This document shows, in pieces, positions 1 through 10,400 of a stretch of 52,961 bases of DNA. Positions within the stretch are counted from its first letter, which is position 1. Every line of letters starts with the position of its first letter. Origin of the DNA: Bacteroidales bacterium UBA4893 (GTDB lineage: Bacteria > Bacteroidota > Bacteroidia > Bacteroidales > P3); the NCBI GenBank assembly GCA_002399025.1, contig DHCV01000020.1, positions 705-53,665 on the forward strand, in the 5' to 3' direction. The notes beneath the pieces were generated by a model. It made no database searches, was not told the origin of the DNA, and saw only the letters and a list, made by a program, of their open reading frames with translations. A program made the position numbers and the translations under genes.

Positions 1-205
1 AATGTCAAATAAGATTATATTCTTTTTTAGAAAAGGAAATAGTCAATTAGATAATTTATAATAATGTAAGATTAAGGAGACTTACAAACATGGAATTTAG
101 TGAGAGCCATGAAAAATAAAGGGTAGCAGAACCATGGAATAGAAAATGCTTAAACCATGTAAAAGCAAAAGTAGCATAAATAAGTTATTTAAAAATTATT
201 GATAA

Positions 206-922
206 ATGAAAAAGAAGCTTATTAACTTAAAGGTACTAATCATTGTATTAGTAACTTCACTTATTATTCCGTTATTCTTTTCTTGTGAAGATAATGACGA
301 AGATATTATAGCCTATTATGATACTTATATAGATGGTTATATAAAGGATTATCATACAGGAGAGCCAGTTGCAGGAGTTGTTTTTGATGCAAAATATTTT
401 GATGAATCAAATGGAGGACTATTTGGGACTAGTCCTTATTATGCAACAAATATTGCAGTATCTAATTCTCAAGGTTATTATAAGATAAAAATACCTAAGC
501 ATGGTGATTTAGGAAGTATTGACGCATCATATGATTTTATTGCAATTAGAATAATACCAAGAGCAACTGAAAACTATAATTTTGAATTTAGATCATTTGA
601 TTATAAAGATGACAGAGTTAATGTAGAAAGTAAAAGAATAGATATTAGACCAATTACTTATGGTTATTTAAAGGTAATTCTTCCAAAAACAAGTAATCAA
701 GGCTGGGGCTTTTGGAATTATCCAGAAAGTTGTTTTGAGACACCTTATTACAAACCTAAATTTATAATCTCAGAAAGTTATAATGATTCTTTAAATTACT
801 TTGTCTTTAAAGTACCGGTAGGTACAGGTACTTTCAGAATAGGTAATGATTCTTGGAAACCGAGAGATTTTACCATCGATTATCCAAGAGATACAACAAC
901 TCTTTATGTAGATATTGAATAA
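206..922 (+). CDS. Lipoprotein with carboxypeptidase-regulatory-like domain
   Basis: Predicted lipoprotein of 238 aa. The N-terminus is MKKK followed by a hydrophobic stretch ending in a lipobox-like FFSC at about residue 27, then acidic residues (EDNDEDI), which in Bacteroidota often accompany surface-exposed lipoproteins. Residues about 40-110 (IDGYIKDYHTGEPVAGVVFDA, then SNSQGYYKIKIPKHG) have the pattern of a carboxypeptidase regulatory-like beta-sandwich with a G-x-Y-x-I strand. The rest is beta-rich with no catalytic motif that I recognise. Its stop lies 16 bp before the ATG of the next gene, so the two are probably co-transcribed. Exact function unknown. Confidence 0.8.
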   Translation: MKKKLINLKVLIIVLVTSLIIPLFFSCEDNDEDIIAYYDTYIDGYIKDYHTGEPVAGVVFDAKYFDESNGGLFGTSPYYATNIAVSNSQGYYKIKIPKHGDLGSIDASYDFIAIRIIPRATENYNFEFRSFDYKDDRVNVESKRIDIRPITYGYLKVILPKTSNQGWGFWNYPESCFETPYYKPKFIISESYNDSLNYFVFKVPVGTGTFRIGNDSWKPRDFTIDYPRDTTTLYVDIE

Positions 923-938
923 TTATAAAAATAAACTT

Positions 939-3900
939 ATGAAAAGAGCATTGATTATATTGTTAATTATTACAGCAATAAGCCTAAGGGCATATACACA
1001 AGATTCTATATATGTAGAAGTAGCTGGAGAAAATAGACCATATACAGAAATATTTGATGGTTGGTTTAGAAATATAAGATACGATACCTTATCTACAAAA
1101 ATACTTTATGATAGGGTTATCTCTTTTGCTGACTTAGCAAATAGGGATGGTTATAATAATGACACATTAGATAAAACTGATTTTATTCAAGCATACTCAG
1201 AACTAAATAGATCTTCTAATTCAGATTTAAAATTTTTTTCAATGAATGTTGATAATTTAAGAAATAATATTGATTTATCTTCAAATGATTCAACTATTCA
1301 ATTAGGAGTTATATATTCTGATCTTAGTATAATTGATACCAACTCTTTTAATGACGGAAGATTAATCTTAATAGATAGTGTAATTTATGTTAATGATACA
1401 AATACTCGTAATATATTTATTAATAAAAATACTTTTATAGCCACTGCATTATCAAAAACTCTTTATAATAACTTATCCATAACCTTTAATCTTAATAATC
1501 AATTTGTATATAAGAATACAAATAATGAAATCAGTAAAATAATGATTGATTATGATAATGGACAAGGGTTTATTCCATATAATATTAATAATGAAATTAT
1601 GATAGTAGAGAACATAAGTTATTTAGATTATGGAGATAAAATTATTACAATAAAAGTAATAACATCAACTAATGATACTGTAACTTGTAGATCAAAAATA
1701 AATTTATTATACATACCAAAATCTACACATACAATCACTGAATTTGAGACTTTTTCTTATGAGCCTTTTGAATCTATTTATGGGAAAGGAGAAGTAAGAA
1801 TATATCACTCAACGTCAGATAAAGTATTAAGGAAACCAATATTGATTGTAGATGGATTTGACCCTGGAGATAAAAGAAAGTTTGATTATGATGAAGTAGA
1901 GAATAAAGGAGGTATATGGGGATTATTAAAATATGAACTTAATGGAATACCAATTCATTTAGGAGAGGAATTGATAAATAAAGGATATGATATAGTAATA
2001 TTAAATTTTCCTACTTATAAGACATATGATATTGATGGTAATACAAAATATATACTTGGCGGAGCAGATGCTATTCAAAGAAATTCAAAAGTATGTGAGA
2101 AAGTTATAGATACTTTAAATTACATATTAAAAGGAAATAATAGCCAAGAGCAATTAGTAGTTATAGGTCCAAGTATGGGAGGGCAAATAACACGTTATGC
2201 CTTGAAAACTATGGAAAATAACATTTTAGATTATGACTATAGAGGGCATAATACTCGTTTATGGGTTTCTTTTGATTCTCCACATCAAGGAGCGTATATT
2301 CCTCTTAGTATTCAGTATTTCTTAGATTTTTTTGGAAATAAATGTGGGGACGAAGAAGCAAAATTACAATATGTAGCACAAATCATGTCAGTTGCAGCAA
2401 GACAAATGCTGACAAATCAAATGTCAGGAGTGAGTTTATTTACTAGGTATTATAATGAAATAGATCAATTAGGCTTTCCCGATAAGCTAAGGAAGGTAGC
2501 TATAACAGATGGCAGTATGAATGGAACTTTAACAGGTGCAGCCAGCAGAACAACTTTGGAAGCTGCCGCAGGTACATTGCTTGTTACAGCATTAAAAATG
2601 CTTCCAAATGGAGGGACAAAAGGACATATTTTTTATGGTCACCATCCTGCAAATAATATTCTTAAGCCTACAATAATTGCCGTTAAACCTTTGGCTGGTC
2701 AGTGTTCTTACGATGCAGCACCCGGAGGAACATTTAATGCATTTAAAGTAATACAGGAAGCATTAGATAGAAAATGGTATCTTACGACATATTTACATGA
2801 AAGCCACCATTGTTTTATTTATACAAAAAGTGCCTTGGCATATATTGGAGATAAATATTTCTGTGAAGATATAAGTAATAGAGATTTAGCTCCGGTAGGT
2901 CAAACTGGGAACACGCCATTTGATAACTATTGGGGAGGGAATGAAAACATGGAACATGTAGAAATTAACCATTCATTATATAATTGGTTGATTAAAGAAA
3001 TAGATACGTATATAAAAGGAGAAAGAGAGTTGAATTTATGTGGAGAATATCAATATACAATTTCAAATTATCAGCAAGGAACTAATGTTCAATGGACGTG
3101 TAGTAATAATTTACAAATAGTTTCTGCTCCTAATTCTCCTACTTTAATTATAAGAGCAATAGATCAAGGTAATGGCTGGATTCGTGCAAATGTATCTTCA
3201 TTAGATCATAGAAAAGATTTAGGATACTATACGATAACTGTAAATGAAGGAAACGTAATCGCAGCAACTGAAACAACTGGAAATACTACATGGAATACTG
3301 ATTTAAATATTGGGAATGATTTTACTGTAAAGACAGGACATACATTAACCATACAAAATGCAAAAATATCAATAGCTCCGGATATTAAAATCAAAATTGA
3401 ACCAGGAGCAAAGCTTATTATTGATAACTCTACGCTAACAAATTATTGTGGTAGTAATTATTGGGGAGGAATAGAAGTATTCGGAATAAAAAAGCAACTT
3501 CAAGCAGAACAATATCAAGGTACATTAATAGTAAAGAATAATTCAATAATAGAAAATTCACGTAATGCAATTTCTACATGGAGGACTAATGATTGGAACT
3601 CAATGGGAGGAATTGTTAAGGCAGAAAATTCTACCTTTAGAAACAACATACGTAGTGCAGAATTTTTATCATATAAAAATACAAATTCTAATACTGGAGA
3701 ACAATCAAATGTAAGCAGATTTACAAATTGTATTTTCACATGGGATAGAAGTATGTTTCCTCATGATAAAACAAGTCTTAGCCATGTAACTCTATGGGAT
3801 GTAAAGGATGTCATGTTTATTGGATGTGATTTTACAGACAACCAAATACTAAATAATTCTATAATAAAACATGGAATACTTGCTGAGGATGCTGGACTTA

Positions 3901-5798
3901 AGGTGTTAGCAAAAATATCAATAACTCCTCAAGGATATAATGTAGATAAGAGCTCTTTAACAAAATTAAGCTATGGAATAAGAGTATCAAATACCGAAAA
4001 ATCCGTTGAAGTAATGGATTCTTATTTTGAAGATAACTTCTGTGGAGTTTTTGCAACAATGGTAAATGGAATCACTATAAAAAATAATGAATTTCATTTA
4101 ATTCCTATTTATAATTTACGAGAACTTTATCCAACAGAACCAGCTTACGGAATTGTTATAGATTATACTACCGGTTATAAAATTGAACAGAATAACTTCT
4201 TTGGAGAAAATGAGAACCTCAAAGGTACAGGTCTTCAAATTAAAAATTCAGGACAAGCTCCAAATGAGGTTAAAAATAATATATTTAGAAAAATATTATA
4301 CTCAACTATTGCTATTGGAGAGAATAGAGGATTAAATAGTAATGGAGACCTTGTGGGATTAAAATATAAATGTAATGATTTTAGTGAAACTAAACGTGGA
4401 ATTACTGTTTTAAGATTTAAGAATGATTATTTGTATGGTATAGCTCCATCTCAAGATGGGGGGATTATTAACCAACCTGCAGAGAATATTTTTAATAATG
4501 GTGGCTCATCTGATGGTTATGATATTTTTATTGAAGATGAAACTAATGCATATTCTTATTCATATAAAGGAGAGAGTAATAAAAAACCTTTAACTATAAG
4601 TAATAATATTACTCCACTTGGTGTAGATGGAGAGACAGATTGCACAAGAGATTATGGATTATTAGATGATTTGGAATTACATAATCATCATACATTCCTT
4701 GAAAATGAATATCTGACATTACTCTATAATTATAATAGTTTATTAGATGGAGGTTCAAAAGATGAATTACTTGATAAATTATTAGACTCATGGGATGGAG
4801 ATGTTTGGGACTTAAGACAAGCATATTTAGATGCATCACCTTATTTGTCTCCTGATGTTTTGAAAGAACTTGCCTTATCAGAGAAACTGCCATTGGCAGT
4901 ATATTTAGAAGTTGCACTATCAAATCCAGAAGGTACTCAAAAAGATGAATATATTGACTTTATGAAATCAACAGAAGGAGAAAACCTATTAACCCCTACA
5001 GGAATAGAACTTATTAAAGGCAGCTGGGATACAAAAACATTTAGAGCTACACTTGAAAGTAATATATCATCAAAGCTAAGCGATATGGAAGAAGTCTCCA
5101 GAACAATCATACATAGAATTATTAATGATTCTACAGGAGTAAATATTTCAAACTATAGAGATAGGTTAAACTCAATTAGAAATATTGAAGCAAAATACGA
5201 ACTGGTAGACTCATATATTGGAACAAAGGAATACAATACAGCAGAGACCTTGCTCAATACATTACTCACTGACCCTAACAATGAAAAGTATAATGCTAAT
5301 GATATTAATGACTATTTATTACTATTAAGCATTATGAGAGACAAAAATGACACTACTAATCTTATCCCAATTGATGAAAGATTAGAAACCTTATCTAATT
5401 CATCAACAAGAGCAGGAGCAAAAGCAAAAGCTTATTTATACTTCAATAATCAAGAAACAGATTATCATCCTGATTATGTAGATTTAGATTTAAAAGAAAA
5501 ATCTAAGACTAATAGAAGAGCAAAACCTTCTCTTGCACAATTGTTTGGAGCAGATGTTGCAATTTCACCTAATCCTGCAAAAGATCATATTATTTTAACT
5601 TATGATTTACCATCAAAACAAATCTATACAATAAAAATATATGATAATAAAGGGATAGAACTATTAACAAAAACTCTTAACAGCAATAAGGGTGTGCAGA
5701 CAATAGAACTTAAAAATCTTAAATCCGGTGCATATTACTATACCATTACAGATAGTAAAGGTGTAATAAAGTCAGATAAACTAATAATTGTAAAATAA
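939..5798 (+). CDS. Large T9SS-secreted alpha/beta-hydrolase and beta-helix protein
   Basis: Secreted multidomain protein of 1619 aa. I start it at ATG 939 because the residues MKRALIILLIITAISLRAYTQ form a clean signal peptide; an in-frame TTG at 915 would put charged residues in front of it and overlap the previous gene. The middle holds an alpha/beta-hydrolase core: KPILIVDGFDPGD, then the nucleophile elbow VVIGPSMGGQ (Ser about residue 412), consistent with a lipase/esterase. After about residue 690 comes a PKD-like segment (YQYTISNYQQGTNVQWTCSN), then right-handed beta-helix repeats rich in N and G (residues about 790-1180), a helical region, and a T9SS type A C-terminal domain (ISPNPAKDHIILTYDLP to the terminal KLIIVK). 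Likely exported by Sec, carried across the outer membrane by T9SS and anchored at the surface. The substrate is unknown. Confidence 0.88.
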   Translation: MKRALIILLIITAISLRAYTQDSIYVEVAGENRPYTEIFDGWFRNIRYDTLSTKILYDRVISFADLANRDGYNNDTLDKTDFIQAYSELNRSSNSDLKFFSMNVDNLRNNIDLSSNDSTIQLGVIYSDLSIIDTNSFNDGRLILIDSVIYVNDTNTRNIFINKNTFIATALSKTLYNNLSITFNLNNQFVYKNTNNEISKIMIDYDNGQGFIPYNINNEIMIVENISYLDYGDKIITIKVITSTNDTVTCRSKINLLYIPKSTHTITEFETFSYEPFESIYGKGEVRIYHSTSDKVLRKPILIVDGFDPGDKRKFDYDEVENKGGIWGLLKYELNGIPIHLGEELINKGYDIVILNFPTYKTYDIDGNTKYILGGADAIQRNSKVCEKVIDTLNYILKGNNSQEQLVVIGPSMGGQITRYALKTMENNILDYDYRGHNTRLWVSFDSPHQGAYIPLSIQYFLDFFGNKCGDEEAKLQYVAQIMSVAARQMLTNQMSGVSLFTRYYNEIDQLGFPDKLRKVAITDGSMNGTLTGAASRTTLEAAAGTLLVTALKMLPNGGTKGHIFYGHHPANNILKPTIIAVKPLAGQCSYDAAPGGTFNAFKVIQEALDRKWYLTTYLHESHHCFIYTKSALAYIGDKYFCEDISNRDLAPVGQTGNTPFDNYWGGNENMEHVEINHSLYNWLIKEIDTYIKGERELNLCGEYQYTISNYQQGTNVQWTCSNNLQIVSAPNSPTLIIRAIDQGNGWIRANVSSLDHRKDLGYYTITVNEGNVIAATETTGNTTWNTDLNIGNDFTVKTGHTLTIQNAKISIAPDIKIKIEPGAKLIIDNSTLTNYCGSNYWGGIEVFGIKKQLQAEQYQGTLIVKNNSIIENSRNAISTWRTNDWNSMGGIVKAENSTFRNNIRSAEFLSYKNTNSNTGEQSNVSRFTNCIFTWDRSMFPHDKTSLSHVTLWDVKDVMFIGCDFTDNQILNNSIIKHGILAEDAGLKVLAKISITPQGYNVDKSSLTKLSYGIRVSNTEKSVEVMDSYFEDNFCGVFATMVNGITIKNNEFHLIPIYNLRELYPTEPAYGIVIDYTTGYKIEQNNFFGENENLKGTGLQIKNSGQAPNEVKNNIFRKILYSTIAIGENRGLNSNGDLVGLKYKCNDFSETKRGITVLRFKNDYLYGIAPSQDGGIINQPAENIFNNGGSSDGYDIFIEDETNAYSYSYKGESNKKPLTISNNITPLGVDGETDCTRDYGLLDDLELHNHHTFLENEYLTLLYNYNSLLDGGSKDELLDKLLDSWDGDVWDLRQAYLDASPYLSPDVLKELALSEKLPLAVYLEVALSNPEGTQKDEYIDFMKSTEGENLLTPTGIELIKGSWDTKTFRATLESNISSKLSDMEEVSRTIIHRIINDSTGVNISNYRDRLNSIRNIEAKYELVDSYIGTKEYNTAETLLNTLLTDPNNEKYNANDINDYLLLLSIMRDKNDTTNLIPIDERLETLSNSSTRAGAKAKAYLYFNNQETDYHPDYVDLDLKEKSKTNRRAKPSLAQLFGADVAISPNPAKDHIILTYDLPSKQIYTIKIYDNKGIELLTKTLNSNKGVQTIELKNLKSGAYYYTITDSKGVIKSDKLIIVK

Positions 5799-5812
5799 TA
5801 ACTTTTCTAATT

Positions 5813-5855
5813 GCAGGTAATTTAAAATTTGTATTTTAGATTACCTGCATTTTTT
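5813..5855 (+). terminator. Rho-independent terminator
   Basis: A 16-bp inverted repeat with one mismatch (arms 5813-5828 and 5833-5848, loop TTGT) is followed by a T run at 5850-5855, 15 bp after the stop of the large hydrolase gene. Confidence 0.85.
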
Positions 5856-5884
5856 AATAAGACTATACTAAAAAAATTATATTT

Positions 5885-6988
5885 ATGAAAAGAATAATTA
5901 TTAAATTAACAATACTTATTATATTTGGTTGCTTTGTTCCCATTAATTCGTATTCTCAAGTGAATATGGAAAGATTTATTGAATTTAAATGTATGCGAGG
6001 GACACAAGTAAATATTACTATTGCTGCAGACTCAATGGATACAAAAGCTTTAATTAAGATAGGTTATTCTCAAATTCCTGTAACAATGCCAACAACTTTA
6101 GCATTTGCTCGAACATATTTTGTGTCTGCAACAGATACAATTATAAGAATCTATGGTGATGTTACAAGGATAATGTTTTTAAAAACTTCTGGTCTTGTAT
6201 CAGATTTTAATTTAGATAGCAATACTTATATAACTGAGATATGGGCAAATGGTTTGAATTTATTCAATGTCAATTTTAATAATTCTACAAATCTTAAGAT
6301 TTTAAGTTTAGTTTATTGTCAGATTAACAATATTGAAGTAAGTAATTTAGATAAATTGTTATTTCTTGATGTCGGAGGAAATGAAGAATTAACAAGGCTT
6401 GATTTAAGAGGATTAACTAAATTACAATCTTTATCATTTGATAATACAGGAGTATCAGAAGTAAGAATTGATGGATTAAAAGATTTAATGGAAGTATATT
6501 GTTATGATGCAAATCTTTCAAGCATGGGTTATGATTCCCTTTTCTGTGCTTTACCAGAGTATTTTGATGATGAATATGGATTTATTGTTGTAGTATATGA
6601 TTCAACCCGACCAGATTATCAAAGATATTTAGCTTCAAATTCACAAAATGCTATATCAAAACGGTGGTTTCCTCACGACAGGAATTATGAGCCTATCCCT
6701 ACAACTTACGGAACATTTGATTGTAGTTCAATAGGGATGGATGATGTTGAATTTAATTTTGTTGAAGCAAAGGTTTATCCTAATCCTGCAATTGATTATT
6801 TAAGTATTGAAACAAAAGAAATGGTTCAAAGGCTTGAAGTTTATGATGCTTTAGGGAGAAAGGCTATTTCAAAAGCTCCAAATCAAAATAATTTCTCCCT
6901 TGATATTTCCAATCTTGAAAAAGGAATATATATTCTTAAACTTCAAACCAATGAAGGAATTGGTAGCTATAAGATAGTTAAGAATTAA
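5885..6988 (+). CDS. Leucine-rich-repeat T9SS cargo protein
   Basis: Secreted protein of 367 aa. The signal peptide is MKRIIIKLTILIIFGCF..NSYSQ. Residues about 115-215 contain leucine-rich repeats (NLKILSLVYCQINNIEVSNL, LLFLDVGGNEELTRLDLRGL, LQSLSFDNTGVSEVRIDGL), a fold used for protein or glycan binding. The last 70 residues form a T9SS type A sorting domain (VYPNPAIDYLSIETK.. to YKIVKN). It stands alone between two terminators. The partner is unknown; an adhesin-like role is only an inference. Confidence 0.87.
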   Translation: MKRIIIKLTILIIFGCFVPINSYSQVNMERFIEFKCMRGTQVNITIAADSMDTKALIKIGYSQIPVTMPTTLAFARTYFVSATDTIIRIYGDVTRIMFLKTSGLVSDFNLDSNTYITEIWANGLNLFNVNFNNSTNLKILSLVYCQINNIEVSNLDKLLFLDVGGNEELTRLDLRGLTKLQSLSFDNTGVSEVRIDGLKDLMEVYCYDANLSSMGYDSLFCALPEYFDDEYGFIVVVYDSTRPDYQRYLASNSQNAISKRWFPHDRNYEPIPTTYGTFDCSSIGMDDVEFNFVEAKVYPNPAIDYLSIETKEMVQRLEVYDALGRKAISKAPNQNNFSLDISNLEKGIYILKLQTNEGIGSYKIVKN

Positions 6989-7011
6989 AAAAGTCAATAT
7001 CACAAAAAATT

Positions 7012-7048
7012 AGGCTATCTCATAATTTCCGAGTTAGCCTCTTTTTTT
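7012..7048 (+). terminator. Terminator of the LRR gene
   Basis: A 10-bp stem with one mismatch (AGGCTATCTC at 7012-7021 and GAGTTAGCCT at 7031-7040) runs into a C and then seven T (7042-7048), just after the LRR gene. Confidence 0.75.
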
Positions 7049-7054
7049 ACTCTA

Positions 7055-7292
7055 TAACTTCTTATTCTTGCTCCAATACTTCTTGTTCTTGCCCTAAATA
7101 CTTCTTGTTTATGGTCTAAAAGTGCCACTTTTATGGTCTGGAAGTGTCACTTTCTTGGTTGAGAAGTGCCACTTATGAGGTATGAAAGTGCCACTTATGA
7201 AGTACGAAAGTGCCACTTACGGAGTATGAAAACTAAGTTATTCGAGCATTAAAACTAAGTTTTTTGGGTATTAATACTTCTTCTTTGCTCCA
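7055..7292. repeat. Mosaic array of 22-bp units with switching cores
   Basis: This array fills most of the gene-free stretch 6989-7470. Eleven units keep an exact 22-bp phase, starting at 7055, 7077, 7099, 7121, 7143, 7165, 7187, 7209, 7231, 7253 and 7275 (the last is partial). The first half of each unit is the core. It reads (t)acttctt in units 1-3, agtgccactt (one agtgtcactt) in units 4-8, aactaagtt in units 9-10 and tacttctt again in unit 11. The second half is degenerate but tends to end in GTATGAA, GTCTAAA or TATTAA. No long ORF crosses it. The region lies between convergent genes, each with its own terminator. Confidence 0.9.
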
Positions 7293-7410
7293 TACATATT
7301 GCTTTATTCTATCTGCATCCAATTTACTTTCAACTTTGGTTACTCTGTTTTGTATCTGAATTGCTTTAATATTGTAATATATTACGGATTAGAATTCGTT
7401 ATAATAGCAA

Positions 7411-7443
7411 AGAGGCTGCCTCTAAAATTATGAGACAGCCTCT
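7411..7443 (-). terminator. Terminator of nifJ
   Basis: Perfect 8-bp arms AGAGGCTG (7411-7418) and CAGCCTCT (7436-7443) lie just beyond the nifJ stop on the minus strand. The T tract on that strand is short and interrupted, so the call is moderate. Confidence 0.6.
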
Positions 7444-7470
7444 TATATAGATTAGTTATTTTCTATGGTT

Positions 7471-10400
7471 TTATTTCCAATCTTGAGAAGTCATTCTTAA
7501 ATAGGAATTATAACGCCATTTTGCATTTTCCTCAGCACTTGCAAACAATTCGTCTGCTTCTTGAGGGAAGGCTTTCTTCAATGAAGAATAACGAACCTCT
7601 CCATTAATAAACTCTTGGAATTTTGCCCAATCTGGTTCTTTTGAGTCTAAGGTAAATGGATTTTGTCCTTGATCTGCTAACTCAGGGTTATATCTCCATA
7701 AGTGCCAGTATCCACATTCAACAGCACGCTTGCCTTCTTCTTGTGTCTTGCCCATACCTAATTTTAATCCGTGATTAATACAAGGTGCGTAAGCAATGAT
7801 TAATGAAGGTCCATTATAAGCTTCTGCTTCCTTAATAACCTTTAAGTATTGAGATTGGTTTGCTCCAATTGCAACTTGAGCCACATAAACATAACCATAG
7901 GTTGTTGCAATCATACCAAGGTCTTTCTTCCTTATGCGTTTTCCAGCAGCAGCAAACTTAGCAATTGCTCCAACAGGGGTTGCCTTTGAGGCTTGTCCTC
8001 CTGTGTTTGAGTAAACTTCTGTATCCATTACTAAAATGTTTACGTTTTCTCCAGAAGCAATAACGTGGTCTAATCCACCGTAGCCAATATCGTAAGCCCA
8101 ACCGTCTCCACCAAATATCCATTGTGATTTCTTAACAATGTATTGGCTGTTTTCTTTCAATTGCTTACAAATATCGCAGCTGCAAGTGTCAAAGGTTGGA
8201 ACTAATTTATTATAAACCTCACGAGTGATTTCTGCATCTTCACGATTATCAATCCATTTTTGGAATAATTCTTTTTGCTCATCTGAACAGCAAGTGCAGG
8301 TTAAACCTTCTCTCATTAGGTTTTCAACTCTGTTTCTCATAACGCCTGTTGCGGTTGCCATTCCTAAGCCAAACTCTGCATTGTCTTCAAAAAGTGAGTT
8401 AGCCCAAGCTGGTCCTTTTCCTTCAGCATTCTTTGTGTAAGGCATAGATGGGCAAGAGCCACCATAGATTGAAGAACATCCAGTTGCATTAGCAATCATC
8501 ATTCTATCTCCAAAGAGTTGTGTGATAAGTTTAATGTATGGGGTTTCTCCACAACCAGCACAAGCTCCTGAGAATTCAAACAATGGTTTAGCAAATTGAG
8601 AGTTCTTAATATTCTTAGAAACATCAACCAAATGTGATTTATAGCTTACGTTTTGAGAAATACTTTCCCAACGTTTTGCTTCCTCCATTTGAGATACAAG
8701 AGGTTTCATAACCAAAGCTTTTGTCTTTGCAGGACAAACATCAGCACAGTTTCCACAACCAGTACAGTCCAAAACGCTAACTTGCATACGGAATTCAAGT
8801 CCTTCAAACTCTTTTCCAGTTGCCTTAAGGGTCTTGGTGTCAGCAGGGATTTTTGCTTTCTCATCTGCATTAATTAAGAAAGGACGAATAACTGCGTGAG
8901 GACAAACATAAGAACATTGGTTACATTGAATACAGTTTTCAGGAATCCACTCAGGAACATGTGAAGCTATACCTCTCTTTTCGTATTGTGAAGTACCACA
9001 AGGGAAGGTTCCATCTTCTCTACCAGTGAAAGCAGAAACAGGAAGTGCATCACCTTCTTGAGCGTTGATTGTATCAACAACATATTTAATAAATTCAGGG
9101 CGATTAGTGTTTGTTTGGTCAGCACCAACAGTTTCATTTGCCCATTCTTTCTTAACTTCAACCTTAATAACATCAGCTCCACGGTCAACAGCAGCATAAT
9201 TCATCTTAACTATGTTTTCTCCCTTGTTACCATAGGATTTATCAATAGCTTTCTTCATTTGACTTACTGCCAATTCGTAAGGGATTACGTTTGCAATCTT
9301 AAAGAAAGCAGATTGAAGAATAGTGTTAGTTCTGTTTCCTAAACCAATTTCTTCTGCAATTTCAGTTGCATCAATTATATAGAAGTTAATATTCTTTTCT
9401 GCTAATTCTTTTCTAATTTTAGCAGGAAGATTCTTAACAGTATCTTCAGCGTTGTACATAGAGTTTAAAAGGAAGGTTCCATTAGGTTTAATTCCTTTTA
9501 GAATTTCGTACATGTTTAAGTAAGCAAATACGTGGCAAGCAACAAAATCAGGAGTTGTTACTAAGTAAGGTGAACGAATTGGAGTATCTCCAAAACGAAG
9601 GTGAGAACAAGTGAAACCCCCAGATTTCTTACTATCATAAGAGAAGTATGCTTGACAATATTTGTCAGTGTTATCTCCAATAATCTTAATTGAGTTCTTG
9701 TTTGCTCCAACAGTACCATCTGCTCCTAAACCATAGAATTTAGCTTCAAAAGTTCCAGCTTCAGAAATTGAAATTTCTGGAAGAACTGGAAGAGAACGAT
9801 TGGTAACGTCATCAACAATACCAATAGTAAATTGGTTTCTTGGAGAAGATGATTTAAGGTTTTCAATAACTGACATAACTTGAGCAGGAGTAGTATCCTT
9901 TGAACTCAAACCATAGCGACCACCAATAATCATTGGACGGTTTTCCTTGTTATTGAATAATTCAACAACGTCTAAGTAAAGAGGATCGCCATTAGCTCCA
10001 GGTTCTTTTGTACGGTCTAAAACGCAAATTCTCTTAACTGATTTAGGGAATACGTTAAAGAAATATTTTGAAGAGAAAGGACGGTAAAGATGAACAGAAA
10101 TCAATCCAACTTTTTCTCCCTTTTTAGCTAAATAATCAATGGTTTCTTTTATAGTATCATTTATTGAACCCATAGCAACAATAATATTTTCTGCATTAGG
10201 GTCGCCATAATATTCAAATGGTTTATGTTCTCTGCCTGTTACTTGACCAACTTTTTGCATATAGTCATTAACCAAATCAGGAATTGCATCATAGAAAGGA
10301 TTAGAAGCTTCTCTTGCTTGGAAGAAAACATCTGGGTTTTGAGCAGTACCTCTTGTTACAGGATTTTCTGGATTAAGAGCATTTTCTCTATATTTTCTCA

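Noticed and set aside
1..205. Short ORF or RNA before the first lipoprotein
   Set aside because: Only short AT-rich reading frames and no convincing promoter or hairpin; it may belong to an upstream gene outside the window.
915..938. TTG start for the large hydrolase gene
   Set aside because: It would add eight polar residues before the signal peptide and overlap the upstream gene; ATG 939 gives a standard signal sequence.
7055..7292. CRISPR array
   Set aside because: Units are only 22 bp with no unique spacers of 30 bp or more between constant repeats, the core itself changes, and there are no cas genes.
8225..9342. Plus-strand ORFs inside nifJ
   Set aside because: They lie wholly within a strongly coding gene on the other strand, with no start signals and no recognisable protein features.
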